Part shown: positions 53,540-64,000 of the stretch, one piece after another
Layout of the letters: every line of letters starts with the position of its first letter
Numbering within the stretch: position 1 is the first letter of the stretch
NCBI GenBank assembly: GCA_023525975.1
Contig: CM042030.1
Location: forward strand, 22,624,350-22,688,349
DNA length: 64,000 nt
DNA from: Smallanthus sonchifolius
Lineage: Eukaryota; Streptophyta; Magnoliopsida; Asterales; Asteraceae
Direction: 5' to 3'
Notes under the pieces: model-generated
Database searches by the model: none
What the model saw: the letters and a program-made list of their open reading frames with translations, nothing else
Told to the model about the DNA's origin: nothing
Position numbers and translations under genes: made by a program

Positions 53540-56024
53540 TGTCACACCCCAACCGGCGGCGGAAACGTCGGGGCGTGAAGCGTGCAGACTGTTCATAAGC
53601 TCATGGTTGACTAAAGTTGTAATATATTAAATAACCAATTCCATTTCATAGTTCAAGTAATCAAGTAGAATGTTTTCAAGAGTCAAAATACAAAATTTCT
53701 TTATCAATTTAGATACTAGGTCCAGTTCCTATGTGTAGCATCTTGGATATGAGCTCAAAGTTTAGTACCTGAAACATGTTTAAAACGAGAGTGTCAACTA
53801 TAAATAGTTGGTGAGCATACATAGGTTTTGACACCACAAGTAAAGTTCAAATGTTTTGTGTACAATTCGTATGATACATGGTTTAAGAAGCATTTATGGA
53901 GAATCTAAGTTAAGCTAGTTGCACAGATGTAACCTTGTAATTGAATAACATACCAATGTTAACCAAATGAAGGGCACAACATACCAATGTTGGCCCAATG
54001 GAGGGCATAACATACCAATGTTAGCCCAATGAAGGGCATAGCAACACATGCTATCCCGTTGTATGTGTAGTATAATTGCACGAGTATGTCATGTGTATGT
54101 ATTGTATAATTGCACGAGTATGTCCTGTGTATGTGTTGTATAATTGCACGAGTATGTCATGTGTATGTAGCCTTAACAGTTAGTATTCAGGCACAAAGCA
54201 TAAATAAACACATATGACCATATGGTAGAATTGTACGCACGTAGTTGTAAATAGCGAGTTGTTGAAGGAACATGTTTCACCCCAAAATATGTGTAAAAAG
54301 GAAAAGGGGCTATGTAAAACTCACTTGTGTTGGGTAGTGTAGTTTGCACAGATCAACAAAAATACCAAACGTGTTGTAGGTCGCTACGTTTGACCTATTG
54401 GATAAATGTATAACGCGTGTCATTGTTTGTGTTATTTTTATGTCGAAAAATGGATTTGTATGTTTAGGGTTTGTTTGAAATAAATAAATAAATAATTTTA
54501 TTTATCTATTTAGTACATTTTAAATAGTAGTGATATATATATTCTTTAAAATGTAAATTTAAATAACTGATATATATTTATATTTATTTAAATATAAATT
54601 TAAATAAATAATATTTGTTTAAGTCAAAATATACATTTGTATAAATGGTTTTATAAAAATGATTATATAAACTCACGATTTCATCGGTTTCGAACTATTG
54701 GGAATTAATCGTTTTAAATCTCTAAATCAAGGATTTGGTTTATAAATGATTCCCGGGTCTTGGGATTTTATAAAATAATTTTTATAATTACATTTTGAAA
54801 TTTTTTAGCTAAAATATGTTAAATAGACTTTAAAACAGAAAAATAATTGATTCAGGTCAAGGAGCACGACCGTGCTCAAATAGGGCACGACCGCGCTCGT
54901 TGCCGGGCGTGACCGTGGTGGTCAGAGCGCGCTCGTGGTCGAGTCAGAAGTCACTACAGAGGGTCTGGACATAGAGCACGACCGTGCTTGTATCTGGCAT
55001 GACCGCGTCTAGTGTTTGTTTTTGGTCAAGACTTGTTTGCTCGGTAAGCACGACCGGGCCACACCTGGGGCACGACTGTGCTTGGTCAGGCACGACCGCA
55101 CTCAGGGATGAGCGCGACCGTGTCGGGCCTTTTTCAGACGCAATTCGATCGATTCTTATATTAATAGCTTCTGGATTCTTAGGGCTTTCACTTAGTGGAT
55201 GATTACGAATGTTTCTACATAGTTTAATTGTATTTATATCTTGTCTAGAGTGTAGTTCGAGTAAAATTTATGTTTCGGCTTTTTGGTTCAAAATCGGATC
55301 GATTTGAGTGTTTCTACTACGAATTGATATAGGGCTTTCGTAGTAGAGGTAGATACAAAGCTGAAGACGTGTTACTTACTTGCTGAAAGTGGGCAATCGA
55401 ATGCGGTCGGCTACGGGTCGAGCGGCTTCGTTTCTTGGCGATCAATCGGACGACAGAGGTGTTGTGAGCGTCGAGTGAGAGTTCTGAGAGATTGAGTGGG
55501 TGTATATGAGGGTGTAGGAAGCCTGCAACTTGCTCTCAATTGTTTAATTCGTGAGACTTGGTTGTGGTGGGTATGGGATTAAACAAATGTGCAAATTGGA
55601 GGACAATTTAGGCGTGTTGCAGGTTGAATTCAGTCGAGTAAGGTCTGACGCGTGAAAACCGGCTTTTCTTTATTTTAAATTTCGCGAATTCAGAGGGTAT
55701 GGTATGGTTTGACTTCTGCAGAGTCAAGTGGGTTCATCAGCGCGACCGTGCCTACTTTAGGCGCGACCGTGCTTAGGTCTGCAGGCGCGACCGTGCCTAG
55801 TCCTAGGCGCGACCGTGCTTGACTAGTTTTGTAGTTTTTTTGAGTTTTGTCAGTTTTTGGTCCTCGGGGCTTGTGAGATAATGGTGTTTTTGTTTAATTT
55901 GTTATTGTAATAGAATAGTTTGTATATGTAACTGCATCGTAGTTTGTTTGTACACGAATCGAAACTGAAATGTGTTTGTTTATTGAAATCAAACGATTAC
56001 ATGATGAAAATCAGAAATGTTACA
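53540..56024 (-). repeat. Element N, 3' LTR (2485 bp)
   Basis: Starts TGTCACACCCCAACCGGCGG and ends AGAAATGTTACA, next to the polypurine tract. It holds 31-bp repeats (ACATACCAATGTTRGCCCAA, 53948-54045), three 46-bp repeats (TATAATTGCACGAGTATGTC, 54068-54175), and two word arrays with GCACGACCGTGCT and GCGCGACCGTGC (54863-55125 and 55740-55830). The ORF at 54984-55202 runs through the array and recurs in the other LTR; it is not considered a gene. Confidence 0.93.
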
Positions 56025-56037
56025 GTCTCCCCTTGTT
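56025..56037 (-). other. Element N polypurine tract
   Basis: AACAAGGGGAGAC on the minus strand directly before the 3' LTR sense start TGTAACATTTC. Confidence 0.8.
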
Positions 56038-56058
56038 GAGGGGATTTCGTCTCGAAAT

Positions 56059-56175
56059 TCAACTAGTTGAGGTTGCAGAATTGGTGAATAGGTGAGGATA
56101 CTTGAGTTTCATTTGGTCTTCGCGTTCCCATGTAAACTTGGGACCGCGTCTGGAATTTCCGATGGATTTAAGGTA
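56059..56175 (-). pseudogene. Element N: stub of integrase chromodomain tail
   Basis: On the minus strand the last codons of a gypsy pol survive: GNSRRGPKFTWEREDQMKLK, then YPHLFTN to a TGA at 56061-56059. This matches the last residues of element A pol (WESKRGPEFTWEREDQMKSK). Upstream, pol is replaced by unrelated sequence starting at a run of twelve G (56188-56199). Confidence 0.82.
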
Positions 56176-56187
56176 GGGGATTTGACT

Positions 56188-57544
56188 GGGGGGGGGGGGT
56201 ATAGTAATTAACAACCAGCTTAGGTCTGTTACCCGAGGTCAGGTATGAGTAGTATTAATGAGTTAGGTTAAGAGGATTAAGGAGAAACTGTTGGAAGGAT
56301 ACGTTGGGCTCCAAAGGTGAGATGCATTACTGGGAACAGTGTTGATGGGAATTTGATGATTAGAATTTGTTCAAGAAGTAACCTACTATGCTTAAGTATT
56401 GTCAGTGGTTAAGTGGTTTCACAAACATTGGCCCGTTAAACAACATGAAACTTTAAGTGATACGAATAACGCTACTGCTGATAATATGATAGGAACACTT
56501 ATATATAGGAAGTACCAGCGGCGTATCCACCATGCCCTTGTCGTATTTCATCAGTTTCGTTATTGTATATCATGCTAGGTTTCACGTCATAGCACACTAT
56601 AGAATTTGCTATGCTTTCCATGCGCTGATTTGTATAATTTCGTGTGCACCCGTAATTATCCAAATCGTCGTATGGTCCGTATAGTTCATCCCATTGTGTG
56701 TGGGACCAGGGGGTAACACAAAATCACATAATTTGTAACTACCGTTTTCACGTATGCGTTAATTGTATACCTAGATAGCAAGGTCAATTGCAACAATTGT
56801 AAGCAATTTAGTTCCGTGTAATATGTAAGCACTCACTATATGTATGATCTAGTGTTATGTATATTGTAAGCATGTATAGTGTGAATAGTTTAGTACCATG
56901 TATGTAGCAACAAATGAGTTTCATGTATAATGGAAACAAATAAGTTTTTCATGTATGATGTAAACATATTGAGTATCGTGGGCAACCAAGCTTTATGTAT
57001 TATGTGGTTAATCTAGTACTGTGTATATTGCACCCAACTTAGCTTCATGTATCATGTAATCGATCTTGTATCGTGTATGTTGTAAACAACTAAGGTTCAT
57101 GTAGCGTGTAATCAATCATGTATATGGTAAACGACTACGTTGCATGTATCATGTATGTTTGTGAATAACTGCGTCTCATGTGATTTGTGGATGTTCGTGT
57201 GTAAGCTATTGAATCTCATGAGTGACGTACATTAATGAATTTGTTTGCATAGGTGGTCGAGTGTCGAGGACAAGCGTGTTGTTTGATATTCATGAAAGAA
57301 AAAAAATGCGGGTAGACGAGTTTTAAGGTGTCGGTGTTTGTATGTATGGTAAATGCTCATGCGGAAAGACTCATCTTCTTGAAATTGGCTAGCAAGCTCA
57401 ACCCCTTTTTTTTTTTTTAATTAATAGTGCCAAACAGCGGTAGGTGTAAATAGTTCAAACAATGACAAGATAACGTAAATGATTATAGTGCGAAATTTTA
57501 TTCTAGATTGGGTCTTCATCATTTGACTCCATCTTGCACTAGCT
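56188..57544 (-). repeat. Element N: non-coding interior replacing pol
   Basis: It starts with G(12) at 56188-56199. 56458-56572 holds the fourth copy of the hairpin with the core GTACCAGCGGCGTATCCACC. 56800-57240 is a degenerate tandem repeat of about 30 bp around TTTCATGTATNATGTAANCA. No protein domain is visible. Confidence 0.65.
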
Positions 57545-58825
57545 TCAATTGGTCTCATTCACTGTCTCGGTGTTGACTTGATTTTCGTTGGTGTTTATGT
57601 TGAAAGTACGTCCACGAGCACCACCTTGGACAACGTTGACAATCCGGGGACATCGGTGACGGAAATGGTTTGGGTCGCCACATTCAAAGCAAGCTCGTCC
57701 ATCAGTAATAGCCGGAACCACTGGGTTTATCCCTTGCTGCACGGTCCTGTTCCCTTGGTTGGTTTGAGTAATGGGCGGTCCAGATCGGCAAACATTGGTA
57801 GTATGGCCATATCTCCCACAGTTGGCACATAGACGGCATGGCATTTTTAGGAAGTGATGATAATTGCATGTGTTGCACAAAGGGTTGTTGCCCATATATG
57901 GTTTCTTATTCTGGTTCAAATGGTTTAGTGGAGCAGCTTGGTTGATTGGTACCGCAGGGATAGCGATCGCGAAATTTCGTTTCTTATTGTATTGGGGAAG
58001 TTTGGGTTTGTCTTCTCTAGGGGGTTCAAAAGGGGCTGCTGGGTCAGTGACTTTCATTGCACCCTTCCTTGTTAATGTACCCGTCTTCACGTGGTTATCA
58101 GTTAATGTGGCAGCTAGGCGAATAGCGTCTTCAAGAGTTGCTGGGTTTCTTCCTAGGACAGTATCCTGAATCTGCCTAGGTAAACCACCTATGTATTTGT
58201 CAATGCATCGGGCTAATGGTGTGACCATGTGGGGCACAAGAAGACTTAACTCGTGGAAACGAGTTGTGTAGGCCATACTTTCACCGCTGTCTTGGGTAAG
58301 ATCCCAAAACTCAGCTTCCAACTTCTTCATTTCATTTCGAGGACAGAACTCCTCGGTCATGACCCTTTTCAATTCTTCCCACGGTAGAGCCATTGCCACA
58401 TCCAGGCCCCTAGTTCTTTTCTCACCATTCCACCAGGTGAGCGCCCGTTTCTGGAAGATGCTGGTGGCATGACGAACACGGAGGTTGTCGGGACAGTCAC
58501 TATTGAGAAAAGTGTTCTCAATACTCTCAAACCATTGAAGGAGTCCCGTGGCTCCTTCGGTGCCATAAAATGTGAGGGGATTACACGAGTTGAAGTGTTT
58601 GAAGGTACATTGTGGTGGGTCGGCACCGCTGCCACCACCAGTATTAGCACTACCACTGGCGTTTCCATTATTGTTGTTGTTGGCTTGAGTTAGTTGAGTT
58701 ACTAGCTGAGTGAGGAGAGTGGCAAGGTTGGTGTTATTGTTGTTGTTGGCATTGTCGGTATTGGTGTCGGTGCTATTGTTGGCGTTGTCGGTGTTGCGGC
58801 GGTTGCTGTTATGACGAGGAGGCAT
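57545..58825 (-). CDS. Element N gag polyprotein, intact
   Basis: The ORF from ATG at 58825 (MPPRHNSNRRNTDN) to the stop at 57545 has no lesion, about 426 residues. The N-terminal 85 residues are Asn-rich (NNNNNTNLATLLTQLVTQLT). The retrotransposon gag domain follows with TFKHFNSCNPLTFYGTEGAT, LLQWFESIENTFLNSDCPDN, FWDLTQDSGESMAYTTRFHE and LLVPHMVTPLARCIDKYIGG. Two CCHC knuckles are near the C-terminus: CANCGRYGHTTNVC and CFECGDPNHFRHRC. Gag forms the cytoplasmic particle that packages the element RNA. The ORF stops exactly where protease begins in element A (NGTFLVNNH), so gag was kept whole and pol removed. Confidence 0.93.
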   Translation of the reverse strand: MPPRHNSNRRNTDNANNSTDTNTDNANNNNNTNLATLLTQLVTQLTQANNNNNGNASGSANTGGGSGADPPQCTFKHFNSCNPLTFYGTEGATGLLQWFESIENTFLNSDCPDNLRVRHATSIFQKRALTWWNGEKRTRGLDVAMALPWEELKRVMTEEFCPRNEMKKLEAEFWDLTQDSGESMAYTTRFHELSLLVPHMVTPLARCIDKYIGGLPRQIQDTVLGRNPATLEDAIRLAATLTDNHVKTGTLTRKGAMKVTDPAAPFEPPREDKPKLPQYNKKRNFAIAIPAVPINQAAPLNHLNQNKKPYMGNNPLCNTCNYHHFLKMPCRLCANCGRYGHTTNVCRSGPPITQTNQGNRTVQQGINPVVPAITDGRACFECGDPNHFRHRCPRIVNVVQGGARGRTFNINTNENQVNTETVNETN

Positions 58826-59629
58826 TCTATACAAAAAGAGAATGATATAAAAGAGTTGTGAGGATTTATAAAAATTTGTTGAAATTTAGGATAGGAGGAA
58901 TAATAACACATTTATTTCATAGTTCGGATGGTATTCAAGTAATCATATTACTGCTTGAACACTATGACATATTAAGGTTAATTAGACTTATAAAATTTTC
59001 AAGGAGACGTGCTTTAGCCTATAGGTAAACACTCATCCCGGGAATTCCCACGAAAGCACACGGATCCCTCGGTTGATTGGGATTTATATGAAATGCTTTC
59101 CTAGACAGAAAACCCAGGGTACAGGTGTTACCCTTCCAGATTGCACGTGTCTTTTAATAATTATCCAAGTCTAAAATCCTTAACGAGGTGCAAAAGAAAA
59201 TTTAATAGACTAGCGTCCATGAGTATGATGTTCCACAAGCGATGATGATGACGACATAGAAGCAGGCAAGAGGGATATGTGGTTTAGGCTATGGGTGTGA
59301 ATATTGTTTGATCAGTTTATTGCCTAGGTACACCTAATATGTCATGAATTCTAATAAACATTTTAGGTAGCAAGTAAACCAACACCTGAGTTAATGAACA
59401 TGTAACACATAGCATGTAGATAGTAATGAATGTAAGCACAAAAGTTATCAGGTAGTGTGACACATAAGTCATCATGTATCGCATCATGTAATGTAATTAC
59501 TTATGATAGTATATAGAAATATTTCTACAAGAAGTAATCATGTAACACGTAGTAGCATGGCATTGTATGGGTGTCCTAAGGTTATAGTCTAGGTCAAGAG
59601 TGTCTAATAACCTAATTCCCTATAACCAA
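58826..59629 (-). other. Element N leader
   Basis: About 0.8 kb without a gene. Parts near 59000-59150 (GGAGACGTGCTTTAGCCTAT, CCTTCCAGATTGCACGTGTC) and 59575-59629 match the leader of element A closely. The stretch 59395-59560 has CATGTAACACATAG-like repeated words. Confidence 0.65.
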
Positions 59630-59642
59630 GGCTCTGATACCA
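59630..59642 (-). other. Element N primer binding site
   Basis: TGGTATCAGAGCC on the minus strand, a perfect initiator tRNA-Met site, three bases from the 5' LTR. Confidence 0.9.
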
Positions 59643-59645
59643 ATC

Positions 59646-62131
59646 TGTCACACCCCAACCGGCGGCGGAAACGTCGGGGCGTGAAGCGTGCAGACTGTTC
59701 ATAAGCTCATGGTTGACTAAAGTTGTAATATATTAAAAAACCAATTCCATTTCATAGTTCAAGTAATCAAGTAGAATGTTTTCAAGAGTCAAAATACAAA
59801 ATTTCTTTATCAATTTAGATACTAGGTCCAGTTCCTATGTGTAGCATCTTGGATATGAGCTCAAAGCTTAGTACCTGAAACATGTTTAAAATGAGAGTGT
59901 CAACTATAAATAGTTGGTGAGCATACATAGGTTTTGACACCACAAGTAAAGTTCAAATGTTTTGTGTACAATTCGTATGATACATGGTTTAAGAAGCATT
60001 TATGGAGAATCTAAGTTAAGCTAGTTGCACAGATGTAACCTTGTAATTGAATAACATACCAATGTTAACCAAATGAAGGGCACAACATACCAATGTTGGC
60101 CCAATGGAGGGCATAACATACCAATGTTAGCCCAATGAAGGGCATAGCAACACATGCTATCCCGTTGTATGTGTAGTATAATTGCACGAGTATGTCATGT
60201 GTATGTATTGTATAATTGCACGAGTATGTCCTGTGTATGTGTTGTATAATTGCACGAGTATGTCATGTGTATGTAGCCTTAACAGTTAGTATTCAGGCAC
60301 AAAGCATAAATAAACACATATGACCATATGGTAGAATTGTACGCACGTAGTTGTAAATAGCGAGTTGTTGAAGGAACATGTTTCACCCCAAAATATGTGT
60401 AAAAAGGAAAAGGGGCTATGTAAAACTCACTTGTGTTGGGTAGTGTAGTTTGCACAGATCAACAAAAATACCAAGCGTGTTGTAGGTCGCTACGTTTGAC
60501 CTATTGGATAAATGTATAACGCGTGTCATTGTTTGTGTTATTTTTATGTCGAAAAATGGATTTGTATGTTTAGGGTTTGTTTGAAATAAATAAATAAATA
60601 ATTTTATTTATCTATTTAGTACATTTTAAATAGTAGTGATATATATATTCTTTAAAATGTAAATTTAAATAACTGATATATATTTATATTTATTTAAATA
60701 TAAATTTAAATAAATAATATTTGTTTAAGTCAAAATATACATTTGTATAAATGGTTTTATAAAAATGATTATATAAACTCACGATTTCATCGGTTTCGAA
60801 CTATTGGGAATTAATCGTTTTAAATCTCTAAATCAAGGATTTGGTTTATAAATGATTCCCGGGTCTTGGGATTTTATAAAATAATTTTTATAATTACATT
60901 TTGAAATTTTTTAGCTAAAATATGTTAAATAGACTTTAAAACAGAAAAATAATTGATTCAGGTCAAGGAGCACGACCGTGCTCAAGTAGGGCACGACCGC
61001 GCTCGTTGCCGGGCGTGACCGTGGTGGTCAGAGCGCGCCCGTGGTCGAGTCAGAAGTCACTACAGAGGGTCTGGACATAGAGCACTACCGTGCTCGTATC
61101 TGGCACGACCGCGTCTAGTGTTTGTTTTTGGTCAAGACTTGTTTGCTCGGTAAGCACGACCGGGCCACACCTGGGGCACGACTGTGCTTGGTCAGGCACG
61201 ACCGCGCTTAGGGATGAGCGCGACCGTGTCGGGCCTTTTTCAGACGCAATTCGATCGATTCTTATATTAATAGCTTCTGGATTCTTAGGGCTTTCACTTA
61301 GTGGATGATTACGAATGTTTCTACATAGTTTAATTGTATTTATATCTTGTCTAGAGTGTAGTTCGAGTAAAATTTATGTTTCAGCTTTTTGGTTCAAAAT
61401 CGGATCGATTTGAGTGTTTCTACTACGAATTGATATAAGGCTTTCGTAGTAGAGGTAGATACAAAGCTGAAGACGTGTTACTTACTTGCTGAAAGTGGGC
61501 AATCGAATGCGGTCGGCTACGGGTCGAGCGGCTTCGTTTCTTGGCGATCAATCGGACGACAGAGGTGTTGTGAGCGTCGAGTGAGAGTTCTGAGAGATTG
61601 AGTGGGTGTATATGAGGGTGTAGGAAGCCTGCAACTTGCTCTCAATTGTTTAATTCGCGAGACTTGGTTGTGGTGGGTATGGGATTAAACAAATGTGCAA
61701 ATTGGAGGACAATTTAGGCGTGTTGCAAGTTGAATTCAGTCGAGTAAGGTCTGACGCGTGAAAACCGGCTTTTCTTTATTTTAAATTTCGCGAATTCAAA
61801 GGGTATGGTATGGTTTGACTTCTGCAGAGTCAAGTGGGTTCATCAGTGCGACCGTGCCTACTTTAGGCGCGACCGTGCTTAGGTCTGCAGGCGCGACCGT
61901 GCCTAGTCCTAGGCGCGACCGTGCTTGACTAGTTTTGTAGTTTTTTTTGAGTTTTGTCAGTTTTTGGTCCTCGGGGCTTGTGAGATAATGGTGTTTTTGT
62001 TTAATTTGTTATTGTAATAGAATAGTTTGTATATGTAACTGCATCGTAGTTTGTTTGTACACGAATCGAAACTGAAATGTGTTTGTTTATTGAAATCAAA
62101 CGATTACATGATGAAAATCAGAAATGTTACA
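59646..62131 (-). repeat. Element N, 5' LTR (2486 bp)
   Basis: Matches 53540-56024. By eye I counted 17 substitutions and one single-base indel, 15 of the substitutions being transitions; the count may not be exhaustive. The same minisatellites are present, and word arrays lie at 60969-61230 and 61845-61927. Near-identity of the LTRs shows recent insertion. Confidence 0.93.
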
Positions 62132-62136
62132 GGTGC

Positions 62137-64000
62137 ATTTTTTAGGTACTAAAGACGAGACTGCTGATATCCTTCAATACTTGATTCTGAGCTTGGAATC
62201 TCTTTGCAAGCTGAAAGTTAGAAGGATAAGGAGCGACAACGGAACTGAGTTCAAGAATAATTTGATGGAGCTTTTCTGTCTCAAGAAAGGGATCCGTCAC
62301 GAATTCAGCGCGCCGTACACGCCTCAGCAGAATGGAGTTGCTGAACGGAAGAACAGAACACTGATTGAGACTGCAAGGACTATGCTGTCGGATGCAAAGC
62401 TTCCTGTCACTTTCTGGGCAGAAGCAGTTAATACAGCGTGTCACGTCTTAAACAGAGTTCTGGTAGTGAAGAGGCACAACAAGACTTGTTACGAGTTAAT
62501 CAACAATCGACTTCCCAATCTTGATTACCTAGTTCCTTTCGGTAATCCTTGCTCCTTGCTGCTACAGTACAAAGACCGCCAGTCTAAGTTTCATGCAAAA
62601 GTGGTGGAAGGCATCTTCTTAGGATACGTTGCCAAATCGCCTTGCAAGAGAGTGTACAACATAGGAACTCGTACTGTCGAGGAATGGTTTGAAGTGGATT
62701 GTAGTGAACATAGCATTCCACCCGAACCAACAGGTCCAGCTTGGGGTTTTGATTATAATGCGCTATTCAAGTCATTCAATCTTCCTGATATATCTGCAGA
62801 TGACGCTGCAAATGTCTATGATTTTTTGGGTGGCAGCGATGACTCCAGCTTCTCTACTCGTGCTACTGTACCGATTGTAACTCCTGATTCCAATGCTGCA
62901 TCTGCATCTGGAACTCATGATAGTGATAACAGTGAAGATGTTCTTGTCGTTGGAGATGACGCTCCAGCTAATCCTAACACAACTGTAGGAAATGAAGCTC
63001 CAGCTGATCCAATTAACATTGAATCTTCTTCCTCTGGAACACAGGAAATGGGGGAGTTAAGCACGAATCTTGATCCAGAAATTCAGGAACCAATTGTACC
63101 GGAGACAAGAGTGCATAGGAATCAGACTAGTCATCGAACCATCACTGAGAACACTAGTCTTTACACAGAGATACTTGTCACTGGTGTCAAGGAAACATGT
63201 CTGCATGCTGCATTTGTGTCCCAGTTAGAGCCGAAGAATGTGAAGGAGGCTCTCACTGACAACTGCTGGATTGAGGCGATGCAAGATGAATTGTCTCAAT
63301 TCCAAAAGTTGCACGTGTGGGATTTTGTTGACTTGCCAAAAGGCTTTCAGCCAATTGGAACCAGATGGGTGTTCAAATGCAAGACGGATGATTGCCATGT
63401 TGTTGTGAAGAACAAAGCAAGATTGGTTGTTCAGGGTTTTTATCAGCAAGAGGGCTTGGATTACACGAAAGTATATGCCCCAGTTGCTAGAATTGAAGCC
63501 ATTCGACTGTTCTTGGCTTATACCACATATGTCGGCTTCAAGGTCTATCAACTTGATGTGAAGAGTGCTTTCCTTTATGGTAAAGTTCATGAAGAAGTCT
63601 ATGTCACTCAGCCTCCCGGTTTTGAAGATCCGCATAATATCAATAAAGTGTATAAGCTCGACAAAGCACTTTATGGTCTTCATCAAGCACCGCGGGCATG
63701 GTATGAGACATTATCTAAGCATTTACTGTCCAATGGTTTAGACCGTGGACAGATTGACTCGACTCTCTTCATTAGGAAAGCAGGAGGTGACATTCTTCTT
63801 GTACAAGTATATGTCGACGACATCATTTTTGGGTCTACCAATGAAGGGATGTGTAGGGAATTCGAGCAGGTGATGAAGTCCAAATTTGAAATGAGTAATA
63901 TGGGTGAATTGTCGTTCTTTCTGGGTCTGCAAGTCAGTCAAAGAGAGGATGGCATTTATCTACATCAAACTAAGTATGTGCAGGACATCTTATCAAAATA
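62137..64000 (+). pseudogene. Element M pol, rest of integrase and reverse transcriptase
   Basis: Continues the frame broken by N (FSWV-HFLGTKDETADILQYL). Integrase: RSDNGTEFKN with the second catalytic Asp and PQQNGVAERKNRTLIETART with the catalytic Glu. Then the acidic linker and the copia RT: NCWIEAMQDELSQFQKLHVW, PIGTRWVFKCK, YAPVARIEAIRLFLAYTTYV, QLDVKSAFLYGKVHEEVYVT, KALYGLHQAPRAWYETLSKH and the catalytic VYVDDIIFGSTNEG. RT wording is closest, as I recall, to the SIRE/Maximus lineage. The frame is open to the window edge; RNase H and the 3' LTR lie outside. Without N and the gag stops the element would be largely complete. Confidence 0.92.

Larger units (their letters stand above)
53535..62136 (-). 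mobile_element. Element N: young, gag-only Ty3/gypsy element
   Basis: The element is 53540-62131 (8592 bp) between perfect five-base duplications GGTGC (53535-53539 and 62132-62136). LTRs are 2485 and 2486 bp and nearly identical. The interior holds a primer site, a leader, an intact gag, about 1.4 kb of repetitive non-coding DNA, a stub of the integrase C-terminus and a polypurine tract. Protease, RT, RNase H and the integrase core are absent. It must have been mobilised by proteins of a related full element such as the family of A. Confidence 0.95.

Noticed and set aside
54738..54755. TATA box for LTR N
   Set aside because: TATAAACC on the minus strand is possible, but the region is so AT-rich that the match means little.
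54863..55125. Array of short palindromic words resembling a CRISPR array
   Set aside because: Spacing is irregular, the words vary, there are no cas genes, and the sequence is plant nuclear DNA inside an LTR.
54984..55202. ORF of 72 codons, repeated at 61090-61308
   Set aside because: It runs through the palindromic word array of LTR N. The repeat pattern explains the open frame.
57578..58169. Plus-strand ORFs across the gag of N
   Set aside because: Antisense shadows of the intact minus-strand gag.
62142..62444. Minus-strand ORFs across 62142-63941
   Set aside because: Antisense shadows of the copia integrase and RT of M, which are clear on the plus strand.

Overview
The window is repeat-dominated nuclear DNA from a eudicot plant, probably Asteraceae. 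The family assignment is an inference from the look of the Ty3/gypsy elements; no species marker is visible. I find no intact cellular gene. There are remains of two: an L-gulonolactone oxidase (GULLO-like) gene on the minus strand, with exons at 29272-28592, 28131-27876, 14802-14707 and 14634-13893; and a Rho GDP-dissociation inhibitor pseudogene on the plus strand (38452-39865). Nearly everything else is LTR retrotransposons, solo LTRs, Helitrons, hAT-like and CACTA elements, most of them inserted into one another.

Layout. 1-12855: a minus-strand Ty3/gypsy chromovirus-type element (A). Its 5' LTR is 10299-12855, its 3' LTR is cut by the window edge (1-2082), and its gag-pol carries many lesions. 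A 2.9 kb solo LTR (B, 5154-8046, target duplication CCATG) sits inside its protease. 12856-13892: Helitron ends and AT-rich DNA. 13893-29272: the GULLO-like gene, whose second intron holds about 12.6 kb of nested insertions. A copia-like gag-only element (D) carries a TIR DNA element (H) in its 5' LTR. H carries an Athila-like non-autonomous LTR element (C, 15866-23201, duplication GTAAC) and a hAT-like element (E, 23262-24067, duplication GCTAGACG), which itself holds a small MITE.

30010-34823: a decayed CACTA element with a TNP2-type transposase remnant, a 190-bp tandem repeat, a 299-bp Helitron and a second hAT-like element (duplication AATACATA). 34998-38251: a long-TIR foldback element split by solo LTR J (duplication GTTTG) and partly duplicated. 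38452-39865: RhoGDI pseudogene. 40537-41296: a Helitron inserted into the tip of another. 42292-44557: CACTA end and solo LTR K. 44563-64000: a copia gag remnant (P) interrupted by a gypsy LTR (L), interrupted by a SIRE/Maximus-like copia element (M, runs off the right edge), whose integrase is split by a young gag-only gypsy element (N, 53540-62131, duplication GGTGC).

Two patterns look least described. First, several unrelated LTR families here carry arrays of short, GC-rich, near-palindromic words, each family with its own word; in C, M, J and K the array lies just upstream of a TATA-like box. Second, solo LTR J holds three long hairpins with different stem sequences but the same apical core, and the internal region of element N holds a fourth. 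This suggests a structured RNA or DNA element kept through stem turnover.
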